Notes: generated by a model from the sequence alone, not told the origin. 64,000 bases of DNA from Streptomyces roseifaciens (GCF_001445655.1 NZ_LNBE01000003.1:2090530-2154529), one strand, 5' to 3'; positions 44,776-54,193 are shown, numbered from the stretch's first letter. Numbers and translations are program-made.

Positions 44776-46095
44776 TCATCCCGGCAGCGTGCGGAAAGGC
44801 GTGCACGCACCGGTGGGGCGGCCCCCGTGCTTGCTCAGGAAGTCGAGGATGTCGCACGAGGACCGGCCGAGTACGTCGTCGTGCCCGCTGCCCGGATAGG
44901 TGCGTTCTGTGATCGCCGGTGAGCCGAGCGCGCGGAGGTTGCCGGCGACCTGTGCCGACCACTGGGCCGGTACGTCGAGGTCGTTGCCGCCCTGGATGAT
45001 CAGGAGAGGGCTGCGGACCGCGGTGCGGTCGGGGTTGCCGTAGGCGGCCATGGTGCGGCCCAGGGCGGCGAGCCGGGCGGAGTCGATCGGAATGGCCTGT
45101 TCCGAGGTGGTGCGGATGAGACCGGGATGCGGGTCGTTGATGCACTCCTCGAACACCTGCGAGGCGGTGCGCATGGAGGCGGGGCCGAGCAGGCGCGGCA
45201 GGTCGACGGACGGGTCGGTGGCGTTCAGGCCCGCCAGCGAGTAGAGGGCGAAGGTGAGCTGCCCGGCGTTGTGTGCGGCGATGACACCGGGAAGCATCAC
45301 GTTCAAGTGACTGGCCGGCGCGATGGCCACGGCACCGCCGAAGCGCAGATCCGGGGCTCTCTTCGCGGCGTTGGCAGCGAAGATGGAGGCCTGGCCGCCC
45401 TGGGAGTGGCCGACGGTGAACCACGTCGGCGCGAGGCCCGGGACCAGCCGGCGGGCGGCGGTGACGCTGTCGACCACCGCGTTGCCCTCGTCGGCGCCGA
45501 CCAGGTAGGTGTGCATGCCAGGAGTGCCGAGGCCGGGATAGTCCGTCGCCGTGACCGCGTATCCGGCCTTGAGGAAGGCGCCGATCTCCTGCGCGTAGGC
45601 GTTGTAGCCGAGGTTGGCCGCGTGCGAAGGCGCGCACGTGTCGGCGACGCCGGTGGTGCCGTGTGCCCAGGCGACGACGGGCCGGCCGCCGGGCGGTGGC
45701 GGCCCGGGGGGCACGAGTACGACGCCGCTGACGGGAACGTCCGCGTCGTGGGCGTTCCGCGAGTGGTACAGCACGGTCCAGCGCCGGGCACCTGCGATCC
45801 CGGCGTCGGTGCCGTGGTCGTTGGCCGCTATGAGAGTTCCGGGCGCCGCGGACGGCAGTGGTTGCGGCACTTGGTAGGTGCGGCCGGTGATCCCGATGCC
45901 CGGCAGGGACCCTCCGGCGGCACCGGGACCGGCACCAGGACCGGCGCCGCGCGCGGTTGGCTTGGGGGAACCGTCGGAACAGCCCCCGGCGGCGAGCGCC
46001 AGAGCGACGCCCAGGGCGATCAGCACGCGCGGCCAGCGCCTCCCGTGGCGCTTCCGCGGTCGGGCTATGTCGGGGTCGGCACTGGATATGTCCAC
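44776..46095 (-). CDS. secreted lipase-type alpha/beta hydrolase, lipoprotein
   Basis: A 439-residue protein with a basic N-terminus (RPRKRHGRRWPR), a hydrophobic stretch LIALGVALALAAGGC that looks like a lipobox with Cys, and a Gly/Pro linker. The catalytic domain is of the secretory lipase (LIP) family: WAHGTTGVADTC, nucleophile Ser in VGHSQGGQAS, an acid candidate in GGNDLDVP and His in GSGHDDV. It is expected to be anchored outside the membrane. I prefer GTG 46095 because GGAGGA lies 9 bp before it. GTG 46104 would touch that site. It likely hydrolyses extracellular acyl esters. Confidence 0.82.
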   Translation of the reverse strand: MDISSADPDIARPRKRHGRRWPRVLIALGVALALAAGGCSDGSPKPTARGAGPGAGPGAAGGSLPGIGITGRTYQVPQPLPSAAPGTLIAANDHGTDAGIAGARRWTVLYHSRNAHDADVPVSGVVLVPPGPPPPGGRPVVAWAHGTTGVADTCAPSHAANLGYNAYAQEIGAFLKAGYAVTATDYPGLGTPGMHTYLVGADEGNAVVDSVTAARRLVPGLAPTWFTVGHSQGGQASIFAANAAKRAPDLRFGGAVAIAPASHLNVMLPGVIAAHNAGQLTFALYSLAGLNATDPSVDLPRLLGPASMRTASQVFEECINDPHPGLIRTTSEQAIPIDSARLAALGRTMAAYGNPDRTAVRSPLLIIQGGNDLDVPAQWSAQVAGNLRALGSPAITERTYPGSGHDDVLGRSSCDILDFLSKHGGRPTGACTPFRTLPG

Positions 46096-46289
46096 GGCAC
46101 GCACTCCTCCGGCCTGCGATACGACACGCGACTCAGCGTCGCACCGGGCACGGGGCGGTGCAGGCGGGGCGCGTCCAGGCGGGTGACGTGCGCAGCAGGC
46201 CGTCACGTAGACGGCGTCCATCGGCGCACACCGGGGCCGACCGGGCGCAGCAGTCGGCCTCGCGGCAACGCGGCGCGGCTACGCAGCCG

Positions 46290-47441
46290 TCACTCCTGGG
46301 CGCTGATGAGCTGAGCCACCCTGGCACTGGTCAGCTCGGTGGCGAGCACGCTGTTCTCCAGCGGCAGCAGACGGTGCGCCTTGCACAACTGCGTCGGCAG
46401 CGCCGCGTACTCCTCCCCGGTGATGCGTGTCCAGGACGGGTCGAACCGCACGCGGATGATCAGGTCGCGTGCCTGCTCGGAGACGATCGACGACGCCAGC
46501 AGCCACAACCCCGGCTCTCGCGCCGTACCGCGTGGGCCGAAGGCCAGGTGCAGCAGCCACGCCGACCGGCCCAGCGGGCTGCTCAGCCGGTGCCAGGCGA
46601 TCCGCCCGTCCGCGTCGATCCGGCCGAACGTGCCGGTCCCCGCCTTCGCGGTGCCGAGGAGGACCACCCAGAGTGCGCCGGGGCCGCTGATCAGCCCGAC
46701 CGGGGTGCTGCCCTGCTCTGCCGGAACGGGGATCTGCGAGGTGCGTCCGGTGCGCGGGTCGATGCGCAGCAGTGAGCTCGCGCCGTCCTGGCTGACGTAG
46801 AAGTCCCCGCTGACCGGGTGCTGCGCGGCGAAGATGGGGTGGGGCTTCGCGTCGAAGAGGCGGTGGCGTCCGGGACGCGTGTGGTCCAGGGCCAGGACCT
46901 GGTCGCTCCCCTTCAGGGTCACCCACAGGGTGTCCCCGTACTCGTTGACGTAGTGCGGCCCCCGGCCGCCGCCCGGAACCGCGATCTCTCGTTCGATGCG
47001 CGGGGCGGCGTCGAGGGAGTCCGCCCGCGGATCCACCAGCAGCAGCCGGTCGGCGCCCTCGTGCGTGGCCCAGATCCGTCCGGGGTGGCGCGAGGAGACC
47101 GCCAGCCCGTGCAGCATCGCGTCGGAGGAACCGAGCGGGAACGCCTTGGCGGCCGTCACCTGCTCGGTACGGGGGTCCAGCGCGAGCTTCACCAGCCGGC
47201 TGTTGGACATCTGGGACACGAGGACCATCGGCCGGTCCGGGATTTTGACGATCTCGTGCGTTTCCTCGGCGGGCGGCAGCTCGTACTCCACCACCGTCCG
47301 CCGGGGCGGGCCCGTCAGCGAGGAGTTGGCGCCCTCGTACCGCGGCCCCGCGGTCGCGGTGCCCGGCATCCCGAGCAGCGTGCCGGCCGCTGCGAGGCTG
47401 CCCAAGGACATCAGTCGGCTGTGAAAGGTGCGGCGGTCCAA
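46290..47441 (-). CDS. Tat-exported beta-propeller protein, virginiamycin B lyase-like
   Basis: A 383-residue protein starting MDRRTFHSRLMSLGSLAAAG, a twin-arginine type signal. The mature part is a six- to seven-bladed propeller rich in xxLWVTLKG, IWATHEGADRLLLVDP, GDFYVSQDGASSLLRIDP and GALWVVLLG strand repeats, as in the Vgb/streptogramin lyase fold. The lyase catalytic His/Glu residues cannot be assigned with certainty, so actual streptogramin cleavage is not claimed. It is probably an extracellular binding or lyase-like protein. The following 338-bp interval (47442-47779) holds only the repeats listed next. Confidence 0.75.
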   Translation of the reverse strand: MDRRTFHSRLMSLGSLAAAGTLLGMPGTATAGPRYEGANSSLTGPPRRTVVEYELPPAEETHEIVKIPDRPMVLVSQMSNSRLVKLALDPRTEQVTAAKAFPLGSSDAMLHGLAVSSRHPGRIWATHEGADRLLLVDPRADSLDAAPRIEREIAVPGGGRGPHYVNEYGDTLWVTLKGSDQVLALDHTRPGRHRLFDAKPHPIFAAQHPVSGDFYVSQDGASSLLRIDPRTGRTSQIPVPAEQGSTPVGLISGPGALWVVLLGTAKAGTGTFGRIDADGRIAWHRLSSPLGRSAWLLHLAFGPRGTAREPGLWLLASSIVSEQARDLIIRVRFDPSWTRITGEEYAALPTQLCKAHRLLPLENSVLATELTSARVAQLISAQE

Positions 47442-47661
47442 GCGGTTCTCCTGGTGGGCGCGGCGTTGCGGGTCTGCGTGACGCGCCCATGCAAGCGGCC
47501 CGCCGGATCATCGGATGACGGATCCGGTGGATTCCCCCGTGTGGGTGATGCAGAAATCGCCGCCGGATCGCGCCCGGCGGCGGGGCCTTCAGAGGCTGAG
47601 GAGACGCAAGGTCCCGTTGAGGACGGACGGCAGAGCTGGGCGGCGCTCCCGGCCGTGCGCC

Positions 47662-47701
47662 CCGTCCGTACGGGACCGTCCGTACGCCCCCGTCCGTACG
47701 G
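47662..47701. repeat. three spaced copies of CCGTCCGTACGG
   Basis: Copies at 47662-47673, 47675-47686 (last base shortened) and 47690-47701 each contain the palindrome CCGTACGG. They sit in the gap between the repeat-protein stop (47780, leftward) and the propeller gene start (47441), so they could be operator sites or transcript hairpins. Confidence 0.6.
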
Positions 47702-47779
47702 GCCCGGCGCCGTTGACGGCCGCCGGGCCCGCGGAGGGGGCAACAGCCCGGAGCGTCCGCTTCCGGACGTCCGGGTGGG

Positions 47780-48493
47780 TCAGGCGCGCACGGTGTGCCA
47801 GGCGCCGACGCCACCGCAGCCGGTGCTCATGTACGTGGTGCTGCGGTATCCCGGCGGGATGGGGGAGCCGGCGCAGGTCCAGATGCCGTTGCGGACGAGC
47901 TCGTGGTACCAGGCGCCCACGCCGTTGCAGCCGGTGCGCAGGTAGTTGGTCGTGACGTAGCCGGGCGGAATGGGGGAACCCCCGCAGGTCCAGCGCTTGT
48001 CGCGGGCCAGCTCGTGGTACCAGGCTCCGATGCCGCTGCAGCCGTCACGCAGGTAGTTCGTGGTGACGTAGCCGGGTGGGACGGGGGAGCCGGCGCAGGT
48101 CCAGCGCTTGTCGCGGGCGAGCTCGTGGTACCAGGCCCCGATGCCGGTGCAGCCGCCGCGGTCGTACCGGGTGATGACGTAACCGGCCACGATCGGCGAG
48201 CCGGAACAGGTCCAGATCCCGTCCTTCACCGGCTGCTGGTACCAGGACCCGCTGCCGTTGCAGCCGGAGCGGTCGTAGCCGGTGATGACCCAGCCGTCCG
48301 GAACGGGAGCGCCGGAGCAGGCCCACTTGCCCGACGGCCGCCAGTCACCGGTCGCCGCGGCGGTGGCCGTACCGGCCGCGGTGCCGGTGAGCGCAGTCGC
48401 GATCAGCGCGATGGCTCCCACCGCGGCGGCGATCCGGCCGCGCGCTGCCGCCGCCTTCGCTCTGAGGTACGTCAAAGGTGTGTCCACGTTCAT
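47780..48493 (-). CDS. secreted protein of five 37-residue Cys repeats
   Basis: A 237-residue protein: a signal peptide (about residues 1-47, ending TATAAATG), then five tandem repeats of 37 residues (the last is 34). Each has the pattern WTCxGSPxPPGYVTTxYxRxGCxGxGAWYHE, so two Cys and several aromatics per unit. Repeats 2-5 are closely alike and repeat 1 is divergent. The unit suggests small disulfide-bonded modules that could bind carbohydrate or cell wall, but no known family was recognised. ATG 48493 has no spacing to GAGGGG, so GTG 48487 (6 bp from it) may be the true start. It lies 54 bp after the metalloprotease gene. Confidence 0.85.
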   Translation of the reverse strand: MNVDTPLTYLRAKAAAARGRIAAAVGAIALIATALTGTAAGTATAAATGDWRPSGKWACSGAPVPDGWVITGYDRSGCNGSGSWYQQPVKDGIWTCSGSPIVAGYVITRYDRGGCTGIGAWYHELARDKRWTCAGSPVPPGYVTTNYLRDGCSGIGAWYHELARDKRWTCGGSPIPPGYVTTNYLRTGCNGVGAWYHELVRNGIWTCAGSPIPPGYRSTTYMSTGCGGVGAWHTVRA

Positions 48494-48547
48494 CCCCTCG
48501 TCATGGTCATGTCTTGCCGGTCGGCCGCGGCCCCGCAGACGACCGGG

Positions 48548-51500
48548 TCAGCCACAGGTGCCTGCCGGGCGGGTGCGGGTGACGAGGTCGGTGTGGCCGG
48601 TCGTGGCGTCGACCCAGATGACTTGCCGGCCGTCTGCCGAGGCGTGCGAGAGCTGTTCACCTCGGTTGCAGGAGACCCGTTCCCGTCGCGACCCGTCCGG
48701 GGAGAGCTGCCAGAGCCTGTCCAGTGCCTCGTAGCGGAGCTGCGGGTCCGGTGACTGCGGGTCCGGTGCGCGGACGGAGACCGTCACCGCTTCGTCGGAG
48801 GCCGTCAGGCCGGTCCCGTGCAGGGCATCCTTGCCCGTGCCGGGGCTGATGTCGACGGTGCCCGTGCCGTCCAGGTTCGAGCGGCGTACGGCGGTGGTGG
48901 TGTGGTCGGCGTCGGCGACGGTCAGCCAGAAGACGTGCTTGCCGGTGATGGCGGTGCCCATGAGGTACGAGGGCGTCCCGATCTGCTTCATCATGGTCCT
49001 CGTGCCAGTGGCGACGTCCAGGACCTCCGCGTCGTGCCGCAAGGCACCGTCGTCCACGCGGTGCCAGGTGGTGAAGGCGATCCTGCCGTGGCTGAGGGAC
49101 GGGTCGCCGGTGCTCGCACTACGTCCCGTGGAGCCCGGTTCCACGTACGTCGGGGCGGTCTCGCCCATCCGCAGGTAGACCACCCGGGAGCCGGCACGGC
49201 GACGGTGGACCTGGAAGGTGACGACCTTTCCCTCCACGTGCAGTGAGGTGATGGCGAGCGCGTTGGAGAACAGTTTCTTGACCGGGCCTCCCGCGAGCGG
49301 CCGGGCGAGGATCTCCGTGGCCCGTCCCCGGCGCGCCTGCCAGACCACCGTCTTGCCGTCGGTGACCGGGTCGACGTGGTAGCGGCCGTCGTTGGGGCTG
49401 ATGAGCTTCTTCTCGCCGGTGCCGTCGAGGCGTCCGGCCCAGACCGAGTAGGGCTCGGAGCCGTCGTCGTTGGACGTGGAGGCGGTCCACCAGCCGCCGC
49501 CCGCCCCGGCGCTCGTCCGGTCGTCGGTGTTGACCCGCCCGAGCAGCTGGTCGGAATCCACCCCCAGTGCGAGTTCCCAGCCCGGGACGATGCCGTGAGC
49601 GTTGAAGGCCCGCTCGACCGCCTTGTACTCCCTGTCGGTGACCTTGAGGTCGCGGGCGGCGGCGAGGACGGCGGCCCGGCCCTCGGTGAAGCCGTCGAGC
49701 GGGCTCATGTACTGCGTGAGCGCGTTGTGGACGATCCTGTCCGCGAGCGTGCGGTCGATGTCCTCGCGGATGTCCCACAGGGCGCCGGAGAAGATCGTGG
49801 AGTTCAGGTGGATGCCGCCGTTGTCGGTGCCGATGCCCACGCCGGCGAAGGACTTGGACGTGGTCCGCCCGTCGTTCAGGTCACGTGCGGCACAGGCGCG
49901 GGGCTCCTTCTGCCGGCACAGCGTCTCGCCGAGCAGGCCGGCGTCGGGGCTGTCCATGGCGATGCCGCGCGCGTCGGTCTCGACGGCATTGCCGAAGTAG
50001 TCGGCGACGGCCTCTCCCAGCGCGCCGGACTGGCCCGCGGGCACGAGGTTCGCGGTGCTCTCGACGACGCCGTGCGTCAGCTCGCGCCCGACGACGTCGA
50101 GAGCGGCCGAGAAGGGCCGGTATTCGTCGTTGCCGCTCCCGTAGATCACCTTCTGGCCGTCCCAGAAGACCTCCGCGTACGAGATCCCCAGGCCCACGAG
50201 CGAGTTCACGGCCGAGCCGCGGCCGTCCGGACCGTTCCGGCCGTGGACGTCCTTGAAGTAGTCGTGGACCCGGCCCGCGGCCCAGTGCGCGTCGACGGCG
50301 CCGATCCCGGTGGCCTCGTCGCCGAATTCGGCCGTGGGGGAGGAGAACTCCTTGAGGTCGGCCGGCCACGTGCGCCACACCTCGCCGTAACTCCGGCCGC
50401 GTGCGTCCCAGGTGGTCACGAGGTTCGCGTCGCCGCCACCTGCCTGGGCGCGGGAGCGGTCGCGCATCACGTACGCGTTGCGGTCCTCGTCCCGGGTCAG
50501 ATGCAGCTCGACCTTCGTGCCGTCCAGCCGGACACCGGAGCCCTTCGTCCCGCCGTCCTGCAGGGCGGCCGTGCCCCGGGGGTCCGTGCCCCGGCGGTCC
50601 GTGGCGCGGCGGTCCGTGCCCCGGCGGTCTGTGGCGCGGCGGTCCGCGGCCGCGGAGCCGACGGCCTTGGAGCCCGCTTCGGCGGCTTTGGAGCCCGCGC
50701 CGGGGACCGCGGAACGGCTGGGCGTCCTGAATGTCTTGATCCCGCTGTACTGGAGGACGGGATGACCGGTCTGCGCCTCGATGTACACCTCGCGCAGCAC
50801 AGGGGACCCGGTGGCCGGGTCGGTTCCGCGTACCGTCACGTGGTGGGTCAGCACCCCGGTGCCCCGCGGCAGCACGACCAGGCCGTGGGCCGTGCCGGTG
50901 ATCGGCTGCCCGGCCTCGCCGCCCCCGGATCCTGCCCGGCCGTCGCCCTGGCTGTCCTCCTGGCCGTCGCCCCGGTCGTCGCGGGACGGGCGTACGGGCC
51001 CGAGCTGCCGCGTCACGGCGTCGACGGCCAGCTCGACGGCCAGGGGCGCGTCGATTCCGGGCTCGGTCGGGACGGTCAGCCCGGTGAAGTACCGGCCGGA
51101 CGTGCCCGTGACGAACCGTGTGCCGCCGCTCTTCGCTCCCGTTGCGTCCATCCGGACGACGTACTGCCCTCCCAGGACGTCCACCCCGCGGTGCTTCTGC
51201 TGAAGGCGCACGGTCTCCGAGCCGCCGGTGGCGACGGACTGCAAGGGCTTGAGATCCCGGTCGGGGCGGGCGATCCGGTAGCGGCTCTGCTGGTCCGCCA
51301 GGTACCGCAGGGCCGCGTCGGCGGCGTTCTTTGCTGCCGGGACGGGCTCCCGGATGCCGGTCACCCAGGCGGGCGCTGCAGTGCGCCGGTCCTGCGCGAC
51401 GTCGCCCGGCCCCTTCGGCGCCGTCGTTGTCGCCTGGGCCGGTACCGCAGAAACGACGAGTGCGGCGGTGCTCATCAGCGCCGCCGCACCGTACATGCCT

Positions 51501-51553
51501 TGTCGTGCCTTGTCTCTCCTTGATCGTGCCGTACGTGAGCTGCGTCTGCGCAC
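48548..51553 (-). CDS. M4 (thermolysin)-family metalloprotease homologue with altered zinc motif
   Basis: A 1001-residue secreted protein: a signal peptide (about residues 1-41), an FTP-type propeptide region (about 60-270), a linker with five DRR[AG]T repeats, an M4 catalytic domain (about 340-680) and a C-terminal beta-propeller-like domain. The zinc motif HExxH reads RELTH (residues 490-494): the first His is Arg (codon CGC at 50086-50084). The downstream Glu ligand (GALGEAVADYFG) and catalytic-type His (DNGGIHLNSTIF) are retained. Loss of a zinc ligand predicts an inactive or altered protein, unless there is a sequencing error. It may serve as a binding protein for the neighbouring secreted factors. 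Confidence 0.88.
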   Translation of the reverse strand: MRRRSSRTARSRRDKARQGMYGAAALMSTAALVVSAVPAQATTTAPKGPGDVAQDRRTAAPAWVTGIREPVPAAKNAADAALRYLADQQSRYRIARPDRDLKPLQSVATGGSETVRLQQKHRGVDVLGGQYVVRMDATGAKSGGTRFVTGTSGRYFTGLTVPTEPGIDAPLAVELAVDAVTRQLGPVRPSRDDRGDGQEDSQGDGRAGSGGGEAGQPITGTAHGLVVLPRGTGVLTHHVTVRGTDPATGSPVLREVYIEAQTGHPVLQYSGIKTFRTPSRSAVPGAGSKAAEAGSKAVGSAAADRRATDRRGTDRRATDRRGTDPRGTAALQDGGTKGSGVRLDGTKVELHLTRDEDRNAYVMRDRSRAQAGGGDANLVTTWDARGRSYGEVWRTWPADLKEFSSPTAEFGDEATGIGAVDAHWAAGRVHDYFKDVHGRNGPDGRGSAVNSLVGLGISYAEVFWDGQKVIYGSGNDEYRPFSAALDVVGRELTHGVVESTANLVPAGQSGALGEAVADYFGNAVETDARGIAMDSPDAGLLGETLCRQKEPRACAARDLNDGRTTSKSFAGVGIGTDNGGIHLNSTIFSGALWDIREDIDRTLADRIVHNALTQYMSPLDGFTEGRAAVLAAARDLKVTDREYKAVERAFNAHGIVPGWELALGVDSDQLLGRVNTDDRTSAGAGGGWWTASTSNDDGSEPYSVWAGRLDGTGEKKLISPNDGRYHVDPVTDGKTVVWQARRGRATEILARPLAGGPVKKLFSNALAITSLHVEGKVVTFQVHRRRAGSRVVYLRMGETAPTYVEPGSTGRSASTGDPSLSHGRIAFTTWHRVDDGALRHDAEVLDVATGTRTMMKQIGTPSYLMGTAITGKHVFWLTVADADHTTTAVRRSNLDGTGTVDISPGTGKDALHGTGLTASDEAVTVSVRAPDPQSPDPQLRYEALDRLWQLSPDGSRRERVSCNRGEQLSHASADGRQVIWVDATTGHTDLVTRTRPAGTCG
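50571..50645. repeat. five 15-bp tandem repeats in the M4-homologue linker
   Basis: GTGCCCCGGCGGTCC and GTGGCGCGGCGGTCC alternate over 75 bp with single-base changes. The unit keeps the reading frame and encodes a charged pentapeptide repeat between propeptide and catalytic domain, so copy-number change would alter only linker length. Confidence 0.85.
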
Positions 51554-51714
51554 GGTCCCCCCTCTGTGAGGTCTCTGGCCCGGACTTCTCCGGCGGCGCC
51601 GGAGCCGTTCCGGGCAGAGCCATGCAAACGCTGATGCGCACCGGCATCAATGTGGAGGACGAAAATGCGCAGACGACTTTCGGACGACGACGCGAGGGGG
51701 TTCGCCGGGCCCGG

Positions 51715-52431
51715 TCACGCCGCCGGGCACGGCTTCCCGTGGTACCGATCCTCGATCTCTCCCAGCCGGGCCAGCTCCCGGCGCGCCACGCCCACGTGGC
51801 CCAGATCGAGGCTCATCGAGATGCGTCCGCAGACGTAGTGGAAGTCCTGGCGGTCGCGGGCGGTCAGATGGCAGATCCGGAGGATTCGCGACCGGCCGAC
51901 CGTGAGGGACAGGCGGATCGTCGCCAGGTCGTCCCGCTGCTTCGACGACAGGAAGCCCCGCGCCAGGTCCTTCGCGTAGTCGTGGACTTGGGCGTCGGTC
52001 TCGTAATGGCTCGGGACGGGCGGGAAGTGGGGATGGTCGGCCCAGGCCTCCGCCTCGAACTCGAGATCGTCCACCCGGCGCCGGGCCTCGTGGAGGTCGC
52101 CGCCCTCCAGCGCGCGCCGTGCGGACGCCGCCGTGTCGGCCACCCTCCGGCGCGCCGCAGCCGCGCCGTCGCCCTCGCTGTCAGTGCCCGCGCTGTCCGT
52201 GTCCCCGCTGTCAGGACCCCCGCTGTCAGGACCCCCGCTGTCAGCACCCTCGCTGTCAGTGCCCGGGCTCGCGTCACCGACCCGGCCCTCGTCACCGCCC
52301 CCGTCGCCCCCACCGGGGTAGCGCGAAGCCAGGAAGCCCGCCAGCACGTCGACGCGCTGGAGCACCTCGCTCTTCCGCCACGCCTCGTCCATCTCCGCGC
52401 ACAGCGACACCTCCGGACCTGCCTCTCTCAC
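51715..52431 (-). CDS. hypothetical protein with Gly/Asp/Ser repeat linker
   Basis: A 238-residue protein I do not recognise. It has an N-terminal helical part (about 1-40), a low-complexity acidic linker (about 40-88) with DSGGPDSGGPDSG-type repeats, and a helical C-terminal domain (about 90-238). That domain contains AHEARRRVDDLEFEAEAW-like and DRQDFHYVCGRISMSLDLGH segments. There is no signal peptide. GTG 52431 has GGAGAGGAG about 10 bp upstream. It is upstream of the M4-homologue gene on the same strand with 161 bp between them, so it is probably independent. Confidence 0.65.
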   Translation of the reverse strand: MREAGPEVSLCAEMDEAWRKSEVLQRVDVLAGFLASRYPGGGDGGGDEGRVGDASPGTDSEGADSGGPDSGGPDSGDTDSAGTDSEGDGAAAARRRVADTAASARRALEGGDLHEARRRVDDLEFEAEAWADHPHFPPVPSHYETDAQVHDYAKDLARGFLSSKQRDDLATIRLSLTVGRSRILRICHLTARDRQDFHYVCGRISMSLDLGHVGVARRELARLGEIEDRYHGKPCPAA

Positions 52432-52570
52432 GTACCGGTTTCTCCTCTCCGGATCTGATGAATCCTGATGATTATCGGCTCACCCTGATACGGACCCGAG
52501 GGCTACCCCCACCACGTATGGGTGGCTTCCCTGATGGTCTCGCCGGCCCTGATCAACAAGCATTGCCCGC

Positions 52571-54193
52571 ATGGCACTTACGACCTCAAAGGTCTCCACC
52601 AAGCGCAAGGCCCTCCTGTTCACCCTCGCCACGGCGACCGTGGCCACCGCCGTCGCCGCCTCCCCGGCGACGGCCTCGGCCACTGCCGGGCCCGGCACTC
52701 CGAAGGCAGGAACCACCGGATCCGCCACCCCCGGCCTCGACTGGCACGACTGTCAGACCGGTCTCGACGGCACGGCCGGCAGCACGCCCAACGGCACGCC
52801 CGACGGCACCGAGTGCGCCACCCTCGCCGTCCCCCTCGACTACGGCAAGCCCTCCGGCCGCACCGTCGACATCGCCGTGTCCCGGATCCGCAGCGACAAG
52901 CCCACCGCCCGGCGCGGGACGCTCCTGGTCATACCGGGCGGGCCCGGGAGCTCGGGGGTCGACAGGCTGGCCAAGAAGGGCCAGGCCCTGCGCAAGGAGA
53001 CCGGCGGGGCCTACGACCTCGTGAGCTTCGACCCGCGCGGCGTCGGGGACAGCACACGGGCCGACTGCAAGTTGGAGGCGGACGATCTGGAGCCCGCCCA
53101 CCTGCGTTCCTGGCCCGGGGCCGACGGGGACATCGGTGGCAGCGTCGCGCGCAGCCGCCGCATCGCCGAAGCGTGCGCGCGCAACGGCGGCGAGGTCATG
53201 CGCTCGCTGACCACCGCCAACGAGGTGCGCGACATCGAGAGCCTCCGCCTGGCGCTCGGCGAGGAGAAGCTGTCGGCGTGGGCGAACTCGTACGGCACGT
53301 ACGTCGGAGCGGTCTACGCGCAGAAGTACCCGGAGCACACGGACCGCTGGGTGCTGGACAGCAGCGGGGACCCGGACCCGGGCCGCGTCGCGCGCGGTTG
53401 GCTGGCGAACATGTCGGCCGCCGCGGACGACCGCTTCCCGGACTTCGCCCGCTGGGCGGCCGCGCCCGAGCGGGACGCGAAGCACCGGGTCGCCGGGCGC
53501 GCCGAGGACGTGCGGCCGTTGTTCCTCTCCCTCGCGAAGCGGCTCGACGGGGTTCCGGAGCGGTCGGCGGACGGCAAGGGGCAGCTCACCGGCAACCGCC
53601 TGCGCATGGCGATGCAGCAGGCGCTGTACTCCGACGCGGCCTTCGAGCAGTTCGCCGCGCTGGTCGTCACGGCCCGGGACGCGGGCGACAAGCCGGTCCC
53701 GTACGACCTCCCGTCCGTCTCGTCGGCCGATGCGACGGTGAACATGGCGGTCGTCTGCAACGACGTGCGCTGGCCGCGCTCGGTCCCGGAGTACGCGCGT
53801 GACGTCCGTACCGACCGCATCCGGCACCCCCTCACCGCCGGGATGCCCGTCAGCGTGACGCCCTGCGCGTTCTGGAAGGACCGGCCTGCCGACAAGCCCA
53901 CCCGCATCACCTCCGACGGGCCGTCCAACATCCTGATGGTGCAGAGCCTCCGCGACCCCGCCACGCCGTACCGCGGTGCCCTGAAGATGCGCGAGGCCTT
54001 CGGCGAGCGCGCCCGGCTGGTCGGCGTCGACGCGGGAGGTCACGGCGTCTACCTCGGCAACGCCACGCGTGCGGGCGAGGACGACAAGCGGGCCGGCGCC
54101 TGCGCCGACCGTGCCGTGACCACGTTCCTCACGACCGGACAGCGCCCGGCTTCCGACACGCTCTGCACCACCGCCGGGACGGAATCCAGGTAG
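52571..54193 (+). CDS. secreted tripeptidyl-aminopeptidase-type hydrolase (S33)
   Basis: A 540-residue secreted alpha/beta hydrolase with a Sec signal (LLFTLATATVATAVAASPATA). The domain motifs are LLVIPGGPGSSG (oxyanion, HGGPG-like), FDPRGVG, nucleophile Ser in WANSYGTYVGAVYA (Ala replaces the usual first Gly), LDSSGDPDP, an acid candidate in SLRDPATPY and His in GGHGVY. It matches the Streptomyces tripeptidyl aminopeptidase/SlpD-E group, which release N-terminal tripeptides from extracellular peptides. ATG 52571 begins the basic n-region. It has four or more Cys for disulfides. It is divergent from the hypothetical gene at 51715-52431. Confidence 0.88.
   Translation: MALTTSKVSTKRKALLFTLATATVATAVAASPATASATAGPGTPKAGTTGSATPGLDWHDCQTGLDGTAGSTPNGTPDGTECATLAVPLDYGKPSGRTVDIAVSRIRSDKPTARRGTLLVIPGGPGSSGVDRLAKKGQALRKETGGAYDLVSFDPRGVGDSTRADCKLEADDLEPAHLRSWPGADGDIGGSVARSRRIAEACARNGGEVMRSLTTANEVRDIESLRLALGEEKLSAWANSYGTYVGAVYAQKYPEHTDRWVLDSSGDPDPGRVARGWLANMSAAADDRFPDFARWAAAPERDAKHRVAGRAEDVRPLFLSLAKRLDGVPERSADGKGQLTGNRLRMAMQQALYSDAAFEQFAALVVTARDAGDKPVPYDLPSVSSADATVNMAVVCNDVRWPRSVPEYARDVRTDRIRHPLTAGMPVSVTPCAFWKDRPADKPTRITSDGPSNILMVQSLRDPATPYRGALKMREAFGERARLVGVDAGGHGVYLGNATRAGEDDKRAGACADRAVTTFLTTGQRPASDTLCTTAGTESR

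Noticed and set aside
46290..47441. Calling the Tat propeller a true streptogramin (virginiamycin B) lyase.
   Set aside because: The fold repeats fit, but the catalytic His/Glu positions could not be identified with confidence.
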